Part shown: positions 48,492 to 60,689 of the stretch, in pieces
How positions within the stretch are numbered: position 1 is the stretch's first letter
Layout: each line of letters opens with the position of its first letter
From: Casuarius casuarius
Lineage: Eukaryota; Chordata; Aves; Casuariiformes; Casuariidae
Direction of reading: 5' to 3'
Assembly (NCBI GenBank): GCA_003342895.1
Contig: PTFA01000194.1
Coordinates: forward strand, 1,584,095-1,648,094
DNA length: 64,000 nucleotides
Program-made: the position numbers and the translations under genes
The notes under the pieces: generated by a model
Told to the model about the DNA's origin: nothing
What the model saw: only the letters and a program-made list of their open reading frames with translations
Database searches by the model: none

Positions 48492-48622
48492 GGTAGTTTA
48501 TACTTTCCAAAGGAGAATGGGAAGGCGCTTGCTGTAATTCAGAAGTTAAATGGCCTTGTTCAGGTCACACCATATAGAAACTGGAGCAGAAAACAGATCT
48601 TCATCCTGCCTCCCTCTTCCCT
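48492..48622 (-). repeat. MIR-type SINE fragment, antisense
   Basis: 'gtttatactttccaaaggag' near 48496, 'aatgggaaggc', then 'agaagttaaatggccttgtt' at 48541 and 'caggtcacaccatatagaaa', then 'ggagcagaaaacagatcttc'. It matches the antisense MIR core ('ttacagaggagaactgaggc', 'agaagttaagtgacttgcccaaggtcacacca', 'tggcagagc'). The sense strand is minus. Confidence 0.6.
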
Positions 48623-51521
48623 CTCTGTATGGGGGGGCAGTGGCTGGGAACACTGAATTCATGGAACAATTCAATGATAGAGACCACCGCAACAACCCGC
48701 CGCGGTTGGCCACGTTCCTCCTCTTTCCCCAGATCACTTTCCGAGTGACTGGATCCATCTATGCCTTCCTTCTTTTCACATGCCAATCTTCCCTCACCCT
48801 GCTTTCTTCCCATATCACAATATATCCCTTTTCCTACCCCCTTCATAGCACTTCCCTCACATCCGGCCGCCTTGCTGCATTTACTACATTTTTGGGGAGC
48901 AAAGGAGTTGAGCTGTGCGGTGCGGTGGCCTGGAGGCTGGCAGTAGAAAAATAAGGACACCAAAAAGTTATCAACATCACCAAAGCGAACAGCTCAAAAA
49001 CAGCAGCAATTTCCAGCCTCCTCAGATGGCGTTCATTATGTATGCACAGCACTGAAATTTTCACAAACTTTCTTTCAAATGGACCTGTTTAAATGTATAA
49101 AATGTGTAGCAGATTAGGTGACTCTTTAACCAGGCTCCCCATGGGACTTACTTAAGTGGAAACAGCTCTTTAGAGGAACATCCTGAAATTTGTTTTGACT
49201 TATCTCCTGAGCTGTCTAGAGATTTAAATCGTCACTCTTAGATGTGGTCTTCTAACTGTGCCTGCAGCTTAAAATAGCTTAGGAAATGGGTTTCTAAAAG
49301 GCTGTTAAACAACAGAAATGCTGGCAAAAAATAATGTTAATTTTTCTATTCCTTTCCAAATGGGGGAAAATGTTATTGACCTGTTCAAGCTCAATATAAA
49401 TTTTCTCACAAGTTTAAAGTACTGGCTGTTTGAGCAGATTACATTACCCAAATTATCTCCTGTGGGAGACCTGATCACTTACTGTGTTTTCTGAGAGTTG
49501 CTCCTTTTCCAGTACACACTCATGGCACCCCCTTTGCAATGGCAATAGAATAACTAGGATCAACCAAAAAAAGTTCTGGTAAGACTATTTACCCCAAAAT
49601 TGGGCTTTTGAACAACAACAGAAGTCTAATAAGAAAGCAGAGTCAGTTTGAAACACTTTATAAAAATTGAATGCTTCCAAACTGAAAATAATGCTCTTCT
49701 TTCATCCTGAGACCCAAAGATTTCTCTTGTGAAATGCTACTCCACTAGTTCACAGAAGGAATCATTCAAGGGTCTCCTATATTTTCAGACTAAATTCTTC
49801 ACTCAGGGGTCATCTCCTAAAATGCGTTTTGGCCATGATCTACTGCCTTCCCTCACCAAGAGGGAGACTGTGATGCAATGTGGGAAATGTAGTTCAAACG
49901 CCATCTGGTGTATAAAGGAGAAAGGGAGCACGAGGCACCCAAAAAACAGTTCCCATAAAATACCATGGGGCGTCCAAAATGTTAGTGGGGGTTGTGGAGG
50001 CGAAGAGTTTTCTTACCAGACCTAGCTACTACTAATGATCAGAATAATTAGCAAGCACCAAGGAAGGAAGAGGCACCGGAAGAAGTATAATTCAGTGGTA
50101 AGTCTAGGTCATTTCCCCATCTGCAGCATGAGGTTGGCCATATTGCTTTTTCCTAACATGAGGAACGGCTCGTAGCAGACCAACTTCAAAGGGTTAAAGC
50201 ATGCAAATTAATCTTTGCACTGCCCCCACAAAGGTCCTGGAGGCACAGTGCCTCCTGGAGACTGCCTGGCAAGCTGGAAGAGTGGGACATGGCTAGACTG
50301 CAAATCTTCATCACCTTCAGCCCTGGATCCTTCCTTCTTCTCTCCCTCATACCGGTTGACTTGTACTGATTTCCTAATGGTCTGGAATCCCAGCTACCAG
50401 ACATGCCCAAAGCATCTCTTGCTTTACAGTTTGATTCTGTGATATGAACTTATTCCTCATGCCTTCAGGGGAAAAACAGCTTGTCTCCCATGCTAGGCCC
50501 CTAGGTGGTCTTTATCTTCAGGTTCCCATCCAGAAGCAATTTCGGGAAGACTGGCTCACTTCCCCCAACACTGGGGACTGAGGCAGGCCCCAGATACACA
50601 CTCTTTCCATGGTATTAAGCATCCATCTGCTCTACTGTAAAGCGGACAGCATGCTAGACTATCCCTCATCTCACTTAGGACTCTCCCAAGCTCTGTCCCT
50701 GGCACCCAGAGTCATGCTGTCCATTTCACACCAGCCCCCAGTGCCCACAGGCCCCCTTACGATAGCCAACTCCTTTGGTCAGAGACCACATCTGCCCAAG
50801 GGTGTGCACAGGACCCTCCAAAAGCTACTGGAGCCAGACTGAAACTCGTGGCAAGGATAAATAACATTAAGCAGGGTCTTCAAACTAAGTGATTCAGAGC
50901 CCATCATCTTTTCAAACATGACTGAAAGACACAGGATGAGACTCAGTCAGCCTAACGTTAGTTGGCTAAAGCTGCATCTACACTGACAAGTAATTTGGTG
51001 CAATAGGGGCAAGACTGGAGCACCTGCACACCTGGTAGTGATGCTAGACCATCCACTCTATGTGCATCTCGGGGGTTCGTTTTGCACAACATTTAATCCG
51101 ATCTCTTGGAACAAACGTCCTGACCATGCCTGTGGTTCAGCTGTTGGTACGAACCATTATGTCTCTTTTAGGGGATGGAGTGCATCTGCTGTGCACCTGG
51201 AGATGACTGGGAGGTTCGCTTCAAAATGGTACTTCTTCTCCAAACCAAAATACTGATCTGTTTTCAGCCAAAAAAATAGGATTCTAATCCAAAGCAGCTA
51301 CCAAGGTGCCCTTTATAGTCACTGGAGAAAGAGGACTTTCATAGGTTGAGATTTAGAAAGCTTACTTTTCAAAGAGGTACTTCAATGCTTTAGCAGAGCT
51401 GCCTGGAAGTTTGGGGTTTTTTTTAAGATTTTGTTAGAAAGTGCCAATTAATCTGTTTCATCAAAAAACAACTTTTCCTGCAAAAGCATCTGTTTTGATG
51501 CTGCTTTTTGAAACTTAAAAA

Positions 51522-51534
51522 AGAGAGAGAGAGA
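51522..51534. repeat. (GA)n tract
   Basis: 'aagagagagagagaaag', a short dinucleotide repeat in AT-rich context. Confidence 0.8.
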
Positions 51535-51737
51535 AAGAAGTTAAGGAAAAAGAATCCATTTTCTCGTTTTAAATTACTTTGAAATTTAAGGTAATTGGAG
51601 TAAAATAAATCTTTTAAAACTAAGAAACATTCAAAACCGAAGCCAAACATGACCTTTCTGGGGATTTCCATCATCAAAAGGAAAACTGCACTTTCTGAGC
51701 TGTCATCTATACTATGGGTGATAAGAAAAAACAGGAG

Positions 51738-51768
<31 letters not shown>

Positions 51769-51770
51769 AT
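51738..51770. repeat. (AT)n microsatellite
   Basis: About nine AT units, then a short interruption 'ttta', then five more. AT-rich simple repeat. Confidence 0.9.
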
Positions 51771-52169
51771 TTTTGACTATTCTTAGTGAAACAAGAACCA
51801 CCCAGGGACTCTATCTAACGGCTCCCTGGTTTGCCCAGCTTTCCAGAAAAGCCCTTTGGCATCTCCAGACTGCTGGAGGGGGTGTCTCAGACCCTGGCTG
51901 AAGCATTCAAAGTTCATCCTAGTGATGGCCTCACACCTCGCAGACTCCATACTCTCACAGATGTCCATCCACGGTCATGACTGCTCTTGTCTTGTAACGG
52001 GGTGCCTTTGCAGGCCCCGACTCCCCAGATTCCCAGCAACAACCCAGAGTATCTCTGCTGGAGTTCAGATTTTAAAAATAAACAGATAAATAAATACAAA
52101 AAAAAAAGGTCCCTCCTCGTGCTTCTCTCTCCCCTTGCCTCCACATCCGCACACCCTCCGAATGCTGCT

Positions 52170-52385
52170 CTATAGAGATAAGCCCCTGGCATTTTCCCTC
52201 CCGGCCTCCAATCAGCTATTATCATAAGAAAGTGCAAAGCATCTATCAGCCGCACAGCCCAGTGATTTATGTTCAAAGTTAGGATTATCTATTCTGCTCA
52301 AATCCCTTCAAACAGGAAACCGGATAAAAGAGAATCACATTCAGCAGATAAAATTGGAATATAGGTTCATGCAACAAAATGACAG
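52170..52385. promoter_or_regulatory. Candidate GATA-site cluster
   Basis: Four WGATAR words lie within about 180 bases: AGATAAG at 52176-52182, TTATCA at 52219-52224 (minus strand TGATAA), TTATCT at 52285-52290 (minus strand AGATAA) and AGATAA at 52346-52351. A further GGATAA lies at 52322. The sequence is of high complexity and ends at a long T-run. GATA clusters occur in blood, endoderm and cardiac enhancers. Function is inferred only from motif density. Confidence 0.3.
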
Positions 52386-52389
52386 GCAG

Positions 52390-52417
52390 TTTTTTTTTTT
52401 TTTTTTTTTTTTTTTTT
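52390..52417. repeat. Poly-T run (28)
   Basis: Twenty-eight T, the longest homopolymer in the window. No reversed retroelement body was recognised on its left. Confidence 0.9.
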
Positions 52418-52879
52418 CTCAGACCTGCTCCAACCACCTCATTTTGTCAGGAATTGTTCGTTATTCGCAGCCGGGGACTCTCCGAGTGACCCTGATGACA
52501 CTCTTGCATCCTTCCCCCGCAGCGCTACACGCGGGGAGCTGGTTGTGGACTTCCTTACCCAGGAAGGGGTAATAGCCCGGCGGTAATTCAAGCGCTACAG
52601 CATGTAGAAGAGAAGCTAAGCCTATGAGGGCATGGTGCCAGGTAGAGGAGTTCCCTATGGACCACTCCTGCTCACTGGCTGCGTAGCGATACTGCCCCTT
52701 ATAATGACCAGCTGATCTCGTTGCTACACTGTCTACCCTAGCTCCTGTGGTTTCGCTCTGTTCATTAAGACGGCAAGGGATGGAAATACCACACAAATAA
52801 ATTTCATACAGCGCTGGACAATCTATCAACAAGAAAAACAAGTTTCCAGTGTCTGCTCTTTTTGCCTACATCCTTTCCA

Positions 52880-53215
52880 GCATCCCAGGATGCAGGACTC
52901 AGAGTAATTTATTGCCTCCATCTGACAAGTAACTTCTCTATCCTGTAACCATTACGCTTCATCTCTCTTTATTCTGCTTAATTAGACACTATTATTGCTG
53001 GCACAGTAATGAGACTTTTGCAAGCGGGATCACAACGGGCTAAGGTAGAATGCTTTCTTAATACAGTAGAAACCTTTTTGACAAGACAGCCATTCATTAC
53101 GGCTGCAAAGCAAGGCACAAAGGCACTTTGTTGGGCTTTTAATTGATTGCCACTTTGTCTGCCTCATTTGCACTACCTGGTTTCATTCACAGGCAAAACG
53201 ACAATTAATCGGGTG
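52880..53215. promoter_or_regulatory. Candidate conserved enhancer (homeobox/SOX words)
   Basis: Dense transcription-factor-like words: 'agagtaatttattgcc' near 52900, 'gcttaattagacac' near 52976, 'gcacaaaggcactttgttgg' near 53116 (two facing SOX/TCF-type cores), 'cttttaattgattgcc' near 53136 and 'gacaattaatcggg' near 53200. The complexity is high and there is no tandem repeat. It has the look of a developmental enhancer or conserved non-coding element. No coding frame makes sense through it. Confidence 0.35.
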
Positions 53216-54426
53216 CTTTAAGAAGTAACAGAGAGCAAGAGAAGACCAGATGACTGGTCTGAGTAGAAAGGAGAAGTGAGGGATAGGAGGCACACTCGGC
53301 CCAGGGAAAACACTGTTTTGGGGTGACTGCTGCGATATGGGAGGGTGTCCTGTAGCCCACACCACATCACAGCTGATTTACCAGCACCAGCCAAGGCAGG
53401 AGAGGGCTGAAGAGATGGGTTACTGCTGGGACACTTGACTGGAAACAGCCAAAAAAGCTATGTAAAAGTCCATATCCCTCCTCCAAGCATGACGCACTGA
53501 AGAACCATGATTTTTTTCAAAACATTTATACAACTTGAGTGCCTACATGGGTTTTTTTGGTACTTTTGAAAGTGCCACAGTTAACCACTGACTTTGATTT
53601 TACTTCTGGAAAACAGACCCAAGCAAGGATAAACTTCCTTGAGAACTGAGAGGTTCTTAGACTCTGTAGGGACAGGAGGGTACCATGGCCAAAGCGGACT
53701 CTAGAGGCTGATGTAGGTGTCTTTTGGTGGGAAACTGGCAATCATCAGCCAGGCACGAGCGTACAGCTCCTAACACAGACGACGGAGGTGTTGCTGGCGT
53801 ATGGAGAGCAGAAAAAGATCACACCATCCTGGAGGTTTGGGATTGAAGAGGTTGCTCTCAGTGCAGTATCCCACACCTCTACCCCTCCTGGGGCTGCTTT
53901 CTGAGAGGACTCTAGCGCAAACTCAGAAAACCCCAGCACAGTTATTTCTGAAATAGCATCTTCTAACAAAGTTTCACCCCTATCAAGCATTCCTGCTGAG
54001 TCTGCCCATCCCCATGGATCTCTCCTGTGGCATTTGTGTGCTCTTCCTATCTCTTTGAACCTACCCTTGGCCCCTGGCTTAGCCTGCAGGCATTTTGGGT
54101 GCAGGAATATCTATCTACTTGCATACATCTAGCTCAGTGAAGTCCAGGTCCACGCCTGGCCTTGGGGTGACCACGGTAGAAGTCATAGTCGCAGTACAGC
54201 AGCTTCTAGCAGATCTGTGTCTTTTACCATCTGAAAACAGAGTTTGTGACTTTTTTTTTCCCAGCAATATGTTAGTCTAACGACAGATAGAAGCCTTACC
54301 TTTATATCTCCCTAGAGACTACCAGCTACAACAGTACTTCTCCTGCTCTCGTTACAGAGCTTTCATACACTTCTCAGAGTTGGAGCTGGAACTTAAAGTC
54401 CTCAAACTGTAGGGCATCAGGAAAGG

Positions 54427-54441
54427 AAAAAAAAAAAAAAA
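54427..54441. repeat. Poly-A run (15)
   Basis: Fifteen A in 'gaaagg(A)15gc'. A simple homopolymer. Confidence 0.9.
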
Positions 54442-54496
54442 GCAAAAGGTTTTGCTCTCTTATCCCAGATAAGAGGAGGAGCTCCATTTTTGTTTG

Positions 54497-54560
54497 TTAA
54501 TATTATTTTTAATAATATTTTCAATAATATTATTAATACCATTAACATTATTTCTTTAAC
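54497..54560. repeat. AT-rich stretch of AATATTATT-type units
   Basis: 'gttaatattatttttaataa' followed by 'tattttcaataatattatt' and 'aataccattaacattattt'. The units AATATT and AATAATATTATT are self-complementary, so short cruciforms are possible. Most likely AT-rich low-complexity DNA. Confidence 0.65.
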
Positions 54561-57084
54561 ATTTGAGGTATTTGAGACAGGATTATGTTGAGTGAGGTTG
54601 TGACACAGCCAGCTTTGAGCTAACTAAGCTGAGAGGACAAGTTCAGGGCAAAGTGGTGTTATAATTTACGTTGCGCTACTTTACACGGGGGAAGAAGTAA
54701 ATCTGGATCCAAAGCAGAGCTGACTGCGGTTGGGAATGTTTCTCATTTACTCCAGGAACTAGGAACCCATCAGAATGAAAGAAGGGACCACAAGGACCTT
54801 TCCATACCTCTCTTCATTTACTCAGAGGCTTCATCTAAAGATTCACGAAGGGCAGGAGATTAACAGTACCAGATGCCAACTCTTTTCTGTATAACTGCAG
54901 ACTTAGGACCTTTCAGCTCTTTCTCTCCAGTGCCTACCACAGCTTTGGAAGATTTATAGTCTCTGTCAGCCCTTGAGATCTTGAGGTTTTGTTTTCCTTG
55001 TTCCTCTCTCATTGTCCTTCCCTTCATCTTGGGTCCAATTCTTACCGTAGATACCTATTTGGCCATACTATCCAAGTACTACTTATTTTTTACCCCCAAA
55101 CTCCAGCATCTGCATCTAGGCATAGGCTCACTCTGTGGCACCCCCCTGCTCCTGTCTTCTCCATCATCCAGAAACCAGTCCTGGTTGGTCCTTCTGGTCC
55201 CCACACTGAACTGTCCAGCCTTGGACACATGGACAGGGGCTAAGGCACGGATCCCAGAGCTGGGGAGCACTCCTGTGCCCACAATTTAGATACACAGGCT
55301 CTGTCAGAGCAGAGTGGAATACACATCTCCTGATCCCCAGAGCTGCTGCCCTTGACTGGCTTCTCTTGGACTTCCAGAAACTGAAGCAGAGATGAGACAG
55401 CCCAGACAACTTGGTGCATGAGGGCAAGGCCAGGATTGTAGACTGGATCTAAGCTACAGTGATGCCTCCAGCTCTGGTGCAAGTTCACCTGAATCACCCT
55501 GCAGCAGCTGCTGCCTAACATCCTTCAGTCCACGGAAATGCAGAAACTCAGACACTCATCCCAAAGGCCTCTCCTACCCTGAGAAATTCCTGGCAAGCAG
55601 AGTCATGTTCCCTTAGCAGTTTCCTATCTGTTGCCCTAATCCCAGCTCCCCTTCCCTAGTCCTCCCAGGCAGGCGCTGGCTACACCCAGCATCAGCAGCA
55701 CAGCCTGTATAGCCTCCCAGGAAAAAGGATTCGACTCTTTAGCACCAGCTGAGGATGGCTGAGGCCTGACCTGCCTGCCACGCACCTGAGAGTGCTTGAG
55801 GAGAGCACAAAAAGCCACTTCTGCCTGTTGCTGGGCCAGCAGCCCACAGGACCGGGTACAGCTGGCCCTCTTGGCTGTCACTAATTTCCCTGAGATCAAG
55901 GCAGACACAAACTTTCTTGCTCTCACATTAGTCAAATGACTCATTAAAATGAAGGCTGGCTTCAGGGCAAAAGAAAGAGAAAAGGAGAAAGAAGGAGCTC
56001 TTAAGTGCTGAGACAAGCTTTTTCTTGGTGCAAAACACTCTACATACTGGATGCCATCACAAAGAGAAAAAAAATCAAAGAAAGGAATTCTCTAGTCTAA
56101 TACATCGCTTTGTTTTGGTGTCAATCTGAGTTGCAGTGACTTGTCCGGGCCCCATCTATGAGCCTCCTTGGTAAATAACCACTGCTCCAACACCACTCTG
56201 AGAAGAACCAGGAGCACTGGTGCTGAGGAGCTGCCCTCTTCCCAGTGATGTGAAGGCAGCGATGATCCTCACATCAGCCAACTTGGTACCGACCCCGGAG
56301 ATGCCATCCACAGCACGGAACTCAGCAGGGGCTCCAGAAGCCACCTGAGAAGCAGCTAAAGCCTCAAGCATTTACACTGCAGAAGGCCCGGGAGGAGATT
56401 TTAAATGCAGCTTCACCAGCTTCTAAAGTTCATGCATTTCTTTACGGTCAAAACCAGGTAGGTTTATAACATCTGTGCCCCCACAGGGTTTTGTGCTGAA
56501 GCTAACAGGTCCGTTCCCACCCTGTGGAGTGGACGAAAGGTGAATCTGTCCTACTTAGATGCCCTTTGTATTGTCCATTGAAAGCTTGCTAATAGCTGCC
56601 GGGAAGAGTTTTAGATATTAAAACTCACAAGATAGATGAGGATTGTATTAAGAGCCTGACTTAAAACCATAAAAGACAGGATAAAAAATCAAGTGAAAAA
56701 AAATCATGACTCTCATCTCTTTCCTTAATTCACAATGCTGGCAATATCAAATGAGCCACAGGAGTGAAGATCGGAGTTGTAAACTGGGATTCCTGTAGTA
56801 AATCTGAATTTCTAGGTTACACTATTTTTACATCTCTGTCTAATCCATCTCCATCTCTCCAAATCATAACTATCTCAGCAGCCCCTAATAGCTTCCCATG
56901 CTTCCAGGCATTGCAGCTGTGATGTATCATTTCATTTCTTTAACATTCATTAGCACCTATTCAGGCCTCCCTTACAGCGATGCATCCACAGTGAAATCAG
57001 TGACCTTACCACGTTGTGAATGGGAGCAGCCACTGTATTTCTGTGGAGAAGAGGGAGGAGCATGCAAGTTGGGTCTGGCCTGGT

Positions 57085-57250
57085 TCTGATCAAATCAACC
57101 CAACCTATTCCAAAAAAACCCTGTTTCTAAACTCCTTTTAAAAATCTCCAGTTGTGCTAACTCTTCTGTTCCCCTAGGCAGTCATCTTTGCTGTTAGAAA
57201 TCCAAAATCTAACTTCTTGGCAAAAACTACTCTCCATCACCTCCTTCTTG
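57085..57250 (-). repeat. Possible CR1 LINE fragment, antisense
   Basis: 'actccttttaaaaatctcca' near 57131, 'gttgtgctaactcttctgtt', 'cccctaggcag' and 'aaaatctaacttcttggca' near 57204. These resemble the antisense CR1 order 'ttttaaaaacctccagtgatggagattccacaacttccctaggcaatttattcc', followed by 'taatgtccaacctaaacc'. Short and diverged. Confidence 0.45.
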
Positions 57251-57254
57251 GGAG

Positions 57255-59225
57255 CATATTGCTTCTCTGCAAAACCTTCCCAGGAGGCAGCAGAGCCAGC
57301 TAGGGAGCAGGCGATTCTCCCCAGCATCCCAGCGCCCTGCTGCCCTGTCCATCCTAGTGTCTAGGTTTTCAGCAGTCTCCTGGATGTTTTCAGCTCCAGG
57401 TTCCTCCTCCACTGCCAGGTTTTTGCTTGCCTGCCTGCTTGTGGTATGGAGCCCAGAGTCACACCCAGGACAGATGGGCATGCAGAAGTGGGTACCAGGG
57501 TTTGCTGACAGCTGCTTTCCAAAATGCTGTGGCTGAGCACTGCTACTAGGCACAGCCAACTGAATTATGAGTGGATCCAAGGCTGTCACTGAGGTCATTT
57601 TGCACTGTATGAGCAGTGCAAATTGATCCAAGGATTGGGCCTAGAGCATCCAAGAGGTTGATTCTGATTCATGGGTTGAATTAAGATGCCACCTCCATCA
57701 GATTAAAGAATTGCCCTTGGAAAGCCACACTGAGTGATAAGGAAGGCTCTCCCATTTCTCACCGCTCCCTTTCAAGGTCTCCAAGTCTGATTCTGCACTG
57801 CTTGGCTCATGATCTGTCCAGACCACGGTCAGAGGGCGAGCTCGGACTCCCTGACCATGTGGCAGCACTCAGCTCTGGGGCTGAGAAGGCTCTTTGCTCC
57901 TCTGGGAAGTGGCACTGCAGCTTTCCCCAGGACTTTCAGGTATGGATGGAGAGCAGGGTCTAGTCATAGACCCAGGGCTTGGGCCAAATCAACGTAGCAA
58001 CACAGCCAACCTTGCAGTGAGCTGCCCCTATTCGGTATGGATGCTGCGTACATACCCCGCCAGTGCGTAAAGGATTTTAGCTGCTGATTCTTGGGTCCCA
58101 ATACTTTGCTGTGTGTCAATGCAAACAGAGAGGCAGAAGACCAGACCTTCTGGGCTCTTGTTTTTCTGTATGAAATGGGGTTTTCAAGATACTTCAAAAG
58201 GCTAAATGTTTGCAAAGTTCTCTGCCATCTTGGGATGCAATATGTTCCAGAGGGGCAAAGTGTTGCTGCTAATAGGAACAGAAACAAAGTGTTTCTCTGC
58301 ATTAGGCTGAAGTGCTGGTTAGAAAATATTTCCACAAGATGCTTTGCACCTTGAGAAACCCAGTATTCCAGAAATATGCGGGAGAGTATTCCTGTGCAAC
58401 CTAACATTTGCAAATGCGCTAGTGAAAAAGGCAAGGGTTTTTGGAGAGATAAGATTGGAAAAATATCCCTGATCTTAAATCTACAAAGAGCATTTTCAGA
58501 AATGGAAAGAAAGGAAACAAAACCCATTTCCCTTCTGGGACATCAAACAGAATTTTTTAGTGCTGCTCTATTCTCTGTATTCCATCCTCATCAATCCAAC
58601 AACTTTTCCTAAAGTGCTTTGCTCTACCTCAGCTGTTCGTCTGAATTTTTATCCAGTATGAAGTTATTTATAAATCCCTGTATTTTCAAGTTTGCCCTCC
58701 TAGGGACAGACCATATCCTTGGTGGCTAGGAGCCCAGAAGACTTTTATAGGTTCTTTGGTCAGAGTTCCTGAAACATTTTGACCACATTATAGCTCATCC
58801 ACATATTCCCCTTTTATTGTACAGTCCCCAGTATATTTAGAAGCAGTTAATCATACATCTGAAACGAGAGATAAGCATTTTACATTTATTGCCACTCTCA
58901 GGTGCTGTATCGTTTTCATCCCTTTGGCTATTATCTGATGCATTTGATCTTTCTGTTTAATGCCTGTTTCCCCCATTAACTTCTTAACTTCCGTAGGCTA
59001 CTGTGCCTAACATAATAGAGAAGAGCTTTGATAAAAGCACACATCAGTCAAATTCCTTTACTTCAGGCTTTAACTTAAAAGGAACACTGCTAAGGTGTTT
59101 GCCATAACGTTTAAAATACATTCCCTCCTCCATCAGTCTGCATTTGCAATAACCCTGTGAAAGCTAGGAACTAAGATCTCTTTCCTTAGCACAGACTTTT
59201 CCACCAACTTGCACTGGTGTAGAGA
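57255..59225. other. Unique non-coding sequence
   Basis: No gene is recognised. The longest gap-free open frame in the window (187 codons, minus strand, 57964-58527) lies here but matches no family I know. It is about as long as the longest chance frame expected in this much DNA. Confidence 0.5.
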
Positions 59226-59228
59226 AGA

Positions 59229-59435
59229 AGGGCAGCAGTGGTTAGAGCAGGAAACGACAAGGCAAGCACTCTGGTTTCTATTCCCAGCACTGCCACGCAA
59301 TGTGCTGAACCAGTCTTTTCAGAGCTGCGTGACTCAATTTCCCCATCCATAACCGAGCACCGTCATACCTCCCCTGCAGAATTGTCAGGAGGCTGGATTA
59401 ATTAATAGTTGCAGGATATTCTGAGATCTTTACAA
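59229..59435 (+). repeat. MIR-type (amniote core) SINE, sense, near full length
   Basis: This is the clearest SINE in the window. The head 'gcagcagtggttagagcagg' at 59232-59251 is a tRNA-like A-box region, and 'ggtttctattccc' at 59273-59285 is a B-box-like sequence. Then come 'agcactgccacgcaatgtgc', 'gactcaatttccccatccat' near 59331, 'aattgtcaggaggctggatt' near 59380 and 'tctgagatctttac' near 59420. The order and spacing match MIR/core-SINEs: 'gtggttagagca', 'gggttctattcccagctctgcca', 'cctcagtttccccatctgtaaaatgggg', 'gttgtgaggattaa', 'ttgagatcc'. Transcription by RNA polymerase III is not expected at this age. Confidence 0.8.
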
Positions 59436-59439
59436 GAAA

Positions 59440-60685
59440 GAAATCTGGTTTCTTGCGGCTCGTGCAATATGACTACGTGTTTTCTTCCAAATGCGTTGGT
59501 ATTTATTTAATTAGAAGGAATGAGAGAGGGGGAAACCACTGGGGAATATTCGCTGTTATTAAGAAATCCCATATGCTAGAACAGAAGCCACCAGGCAAGA
59601 GCCCACACGTTGTACATTTCTAGTTAAGTTTGCCCATGCGAGGCTGGGCTCCTGCAGTGTGACCATTCACCGCATGGACAGCCCTGTCCTCATCAGCCTT
59701 GTTCGGTACAGAACATCTCAGCAGAGCCAGTGTCCTGTGTCACTCCATTTCCAAAGATGAGACACGTGTCCTATATGCAGGGACTGGGCAGACATGGGCT
59801 TGGCTACTGAGTTTGATGCAATGTAGGGTAGATGCAATGTCCCTAAAACATCAGAAAATTATGCTGTGGCTCAAAAGGCACAACCGACATACCGCATGGC
59901 TCTCCACCCACTGCAATCCCCTGGATGATCTTGGCCCACGCACGGGTGGACATGTCCATTAAAGACTTGATTAACGGGTGAGTCTTCTGGCTTTAGCAAT
60001 TGCTCATGTTTCAAGGGCCAGAGGCCTCACACTCGGTCCCTGTTGCCAGCCACGAGGTCCCTGGCCTGTTCCTCACCCACCTCTCTGGGCCAAGGTACCG
60101 TGGTCAGGAGCAGCCAAACTTGCAGGCGCATGGTCCAGGGGTGGTGAGGTCTGGCTTGCTTTTCCTCCCTTGTTTCGGAGCCTTAATCAGTCCAGCACCT
60201 TCAGTATAACGGGAACAAGGTGCCCTTCCCTCCCTACCCTTTTCTGCAACCACCTTCTTTCTATACCAAGAAATGAGCACAGTGTTCAAGACAGATCTCG
60301 GCTCCATCCCTGAGAGGTGGGTAACCCAGCATCCATGGCTGCAGCTCCTGACACCATCCTGCCCAGTGCACATCTATCCTTCACGTGCCATTCAGTCCAC
60401 TGAGACTCCCTGTGGTGGACCCGGTTCGTCCATCTGGAGCAAAGTGGAGTTTCTCCAGCTCAGCTCAGAGCAGCACACAAACCACCAGGCTCCGCACCAC
60501 GAGAAAACTGGAGAGAGATGAGATGGGTCACTCTGAGGCCATTAAATCCCCCCTTCGGTTGGATGCGGTGCCAGCTGCGCCACTGGACTGCTACAAGTGA
60601 CCCGGATGCAGCCCTCCCGACCTGCACAGCCCCTCTCACCTCCACTTCCCCTGCTCAGAGAGCCCCTCACTGAATGCATGTTACA
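59440..60685. other. Unique non-coding sequence
   Basis: No gene is recognised. Overlapping frames of 60-111 codons lie on both strands at 59.7-60.65 kb, without recognisable product. No repeat was recognised between the two MIR copies. Confidence 0.5.
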
Positions 60686-60689
60686 GCCT

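Larger units (their letters stand above)
47370..52140. other. Unique non-coding sequence
   Basis: No gene is recognised. One MIR fossil (48492-48622), a GA tract near 51522 and an (AT)n tract at 51738-51770 are listed. An open frame of 162 codons (+, 48168-48656) overlaps the MIR fossil and is therefore not a credible gene. Confidence 0.5.
53220..57080. other. Unique non-coding sequence
   Basis: No gene or confident transposon was recognised. An A-run (54427-54441) and an AT-rich palindromic stretch (54497-54560) are listed. Short overlapping open frames only. Confidence 0.5.

Noticed and set aside
48168..48656. 162-codon open frame on the plus strand
   Set aside because: Its last third runs through an antisense MIR fossil and no known protein is matched.
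56930..56990. MIR/L2-like 'taacattcattagcaccta'
   Set aside because: A single short block with no second matching segment; chance resemblance is likely.
57964..58527. 187-codon open frame on the minus strand
   Set aside because: Its length is about what the longest chance frame in 64 kb of six-frame sequence should be, and it has no recognisable domain, splice context or promoter.
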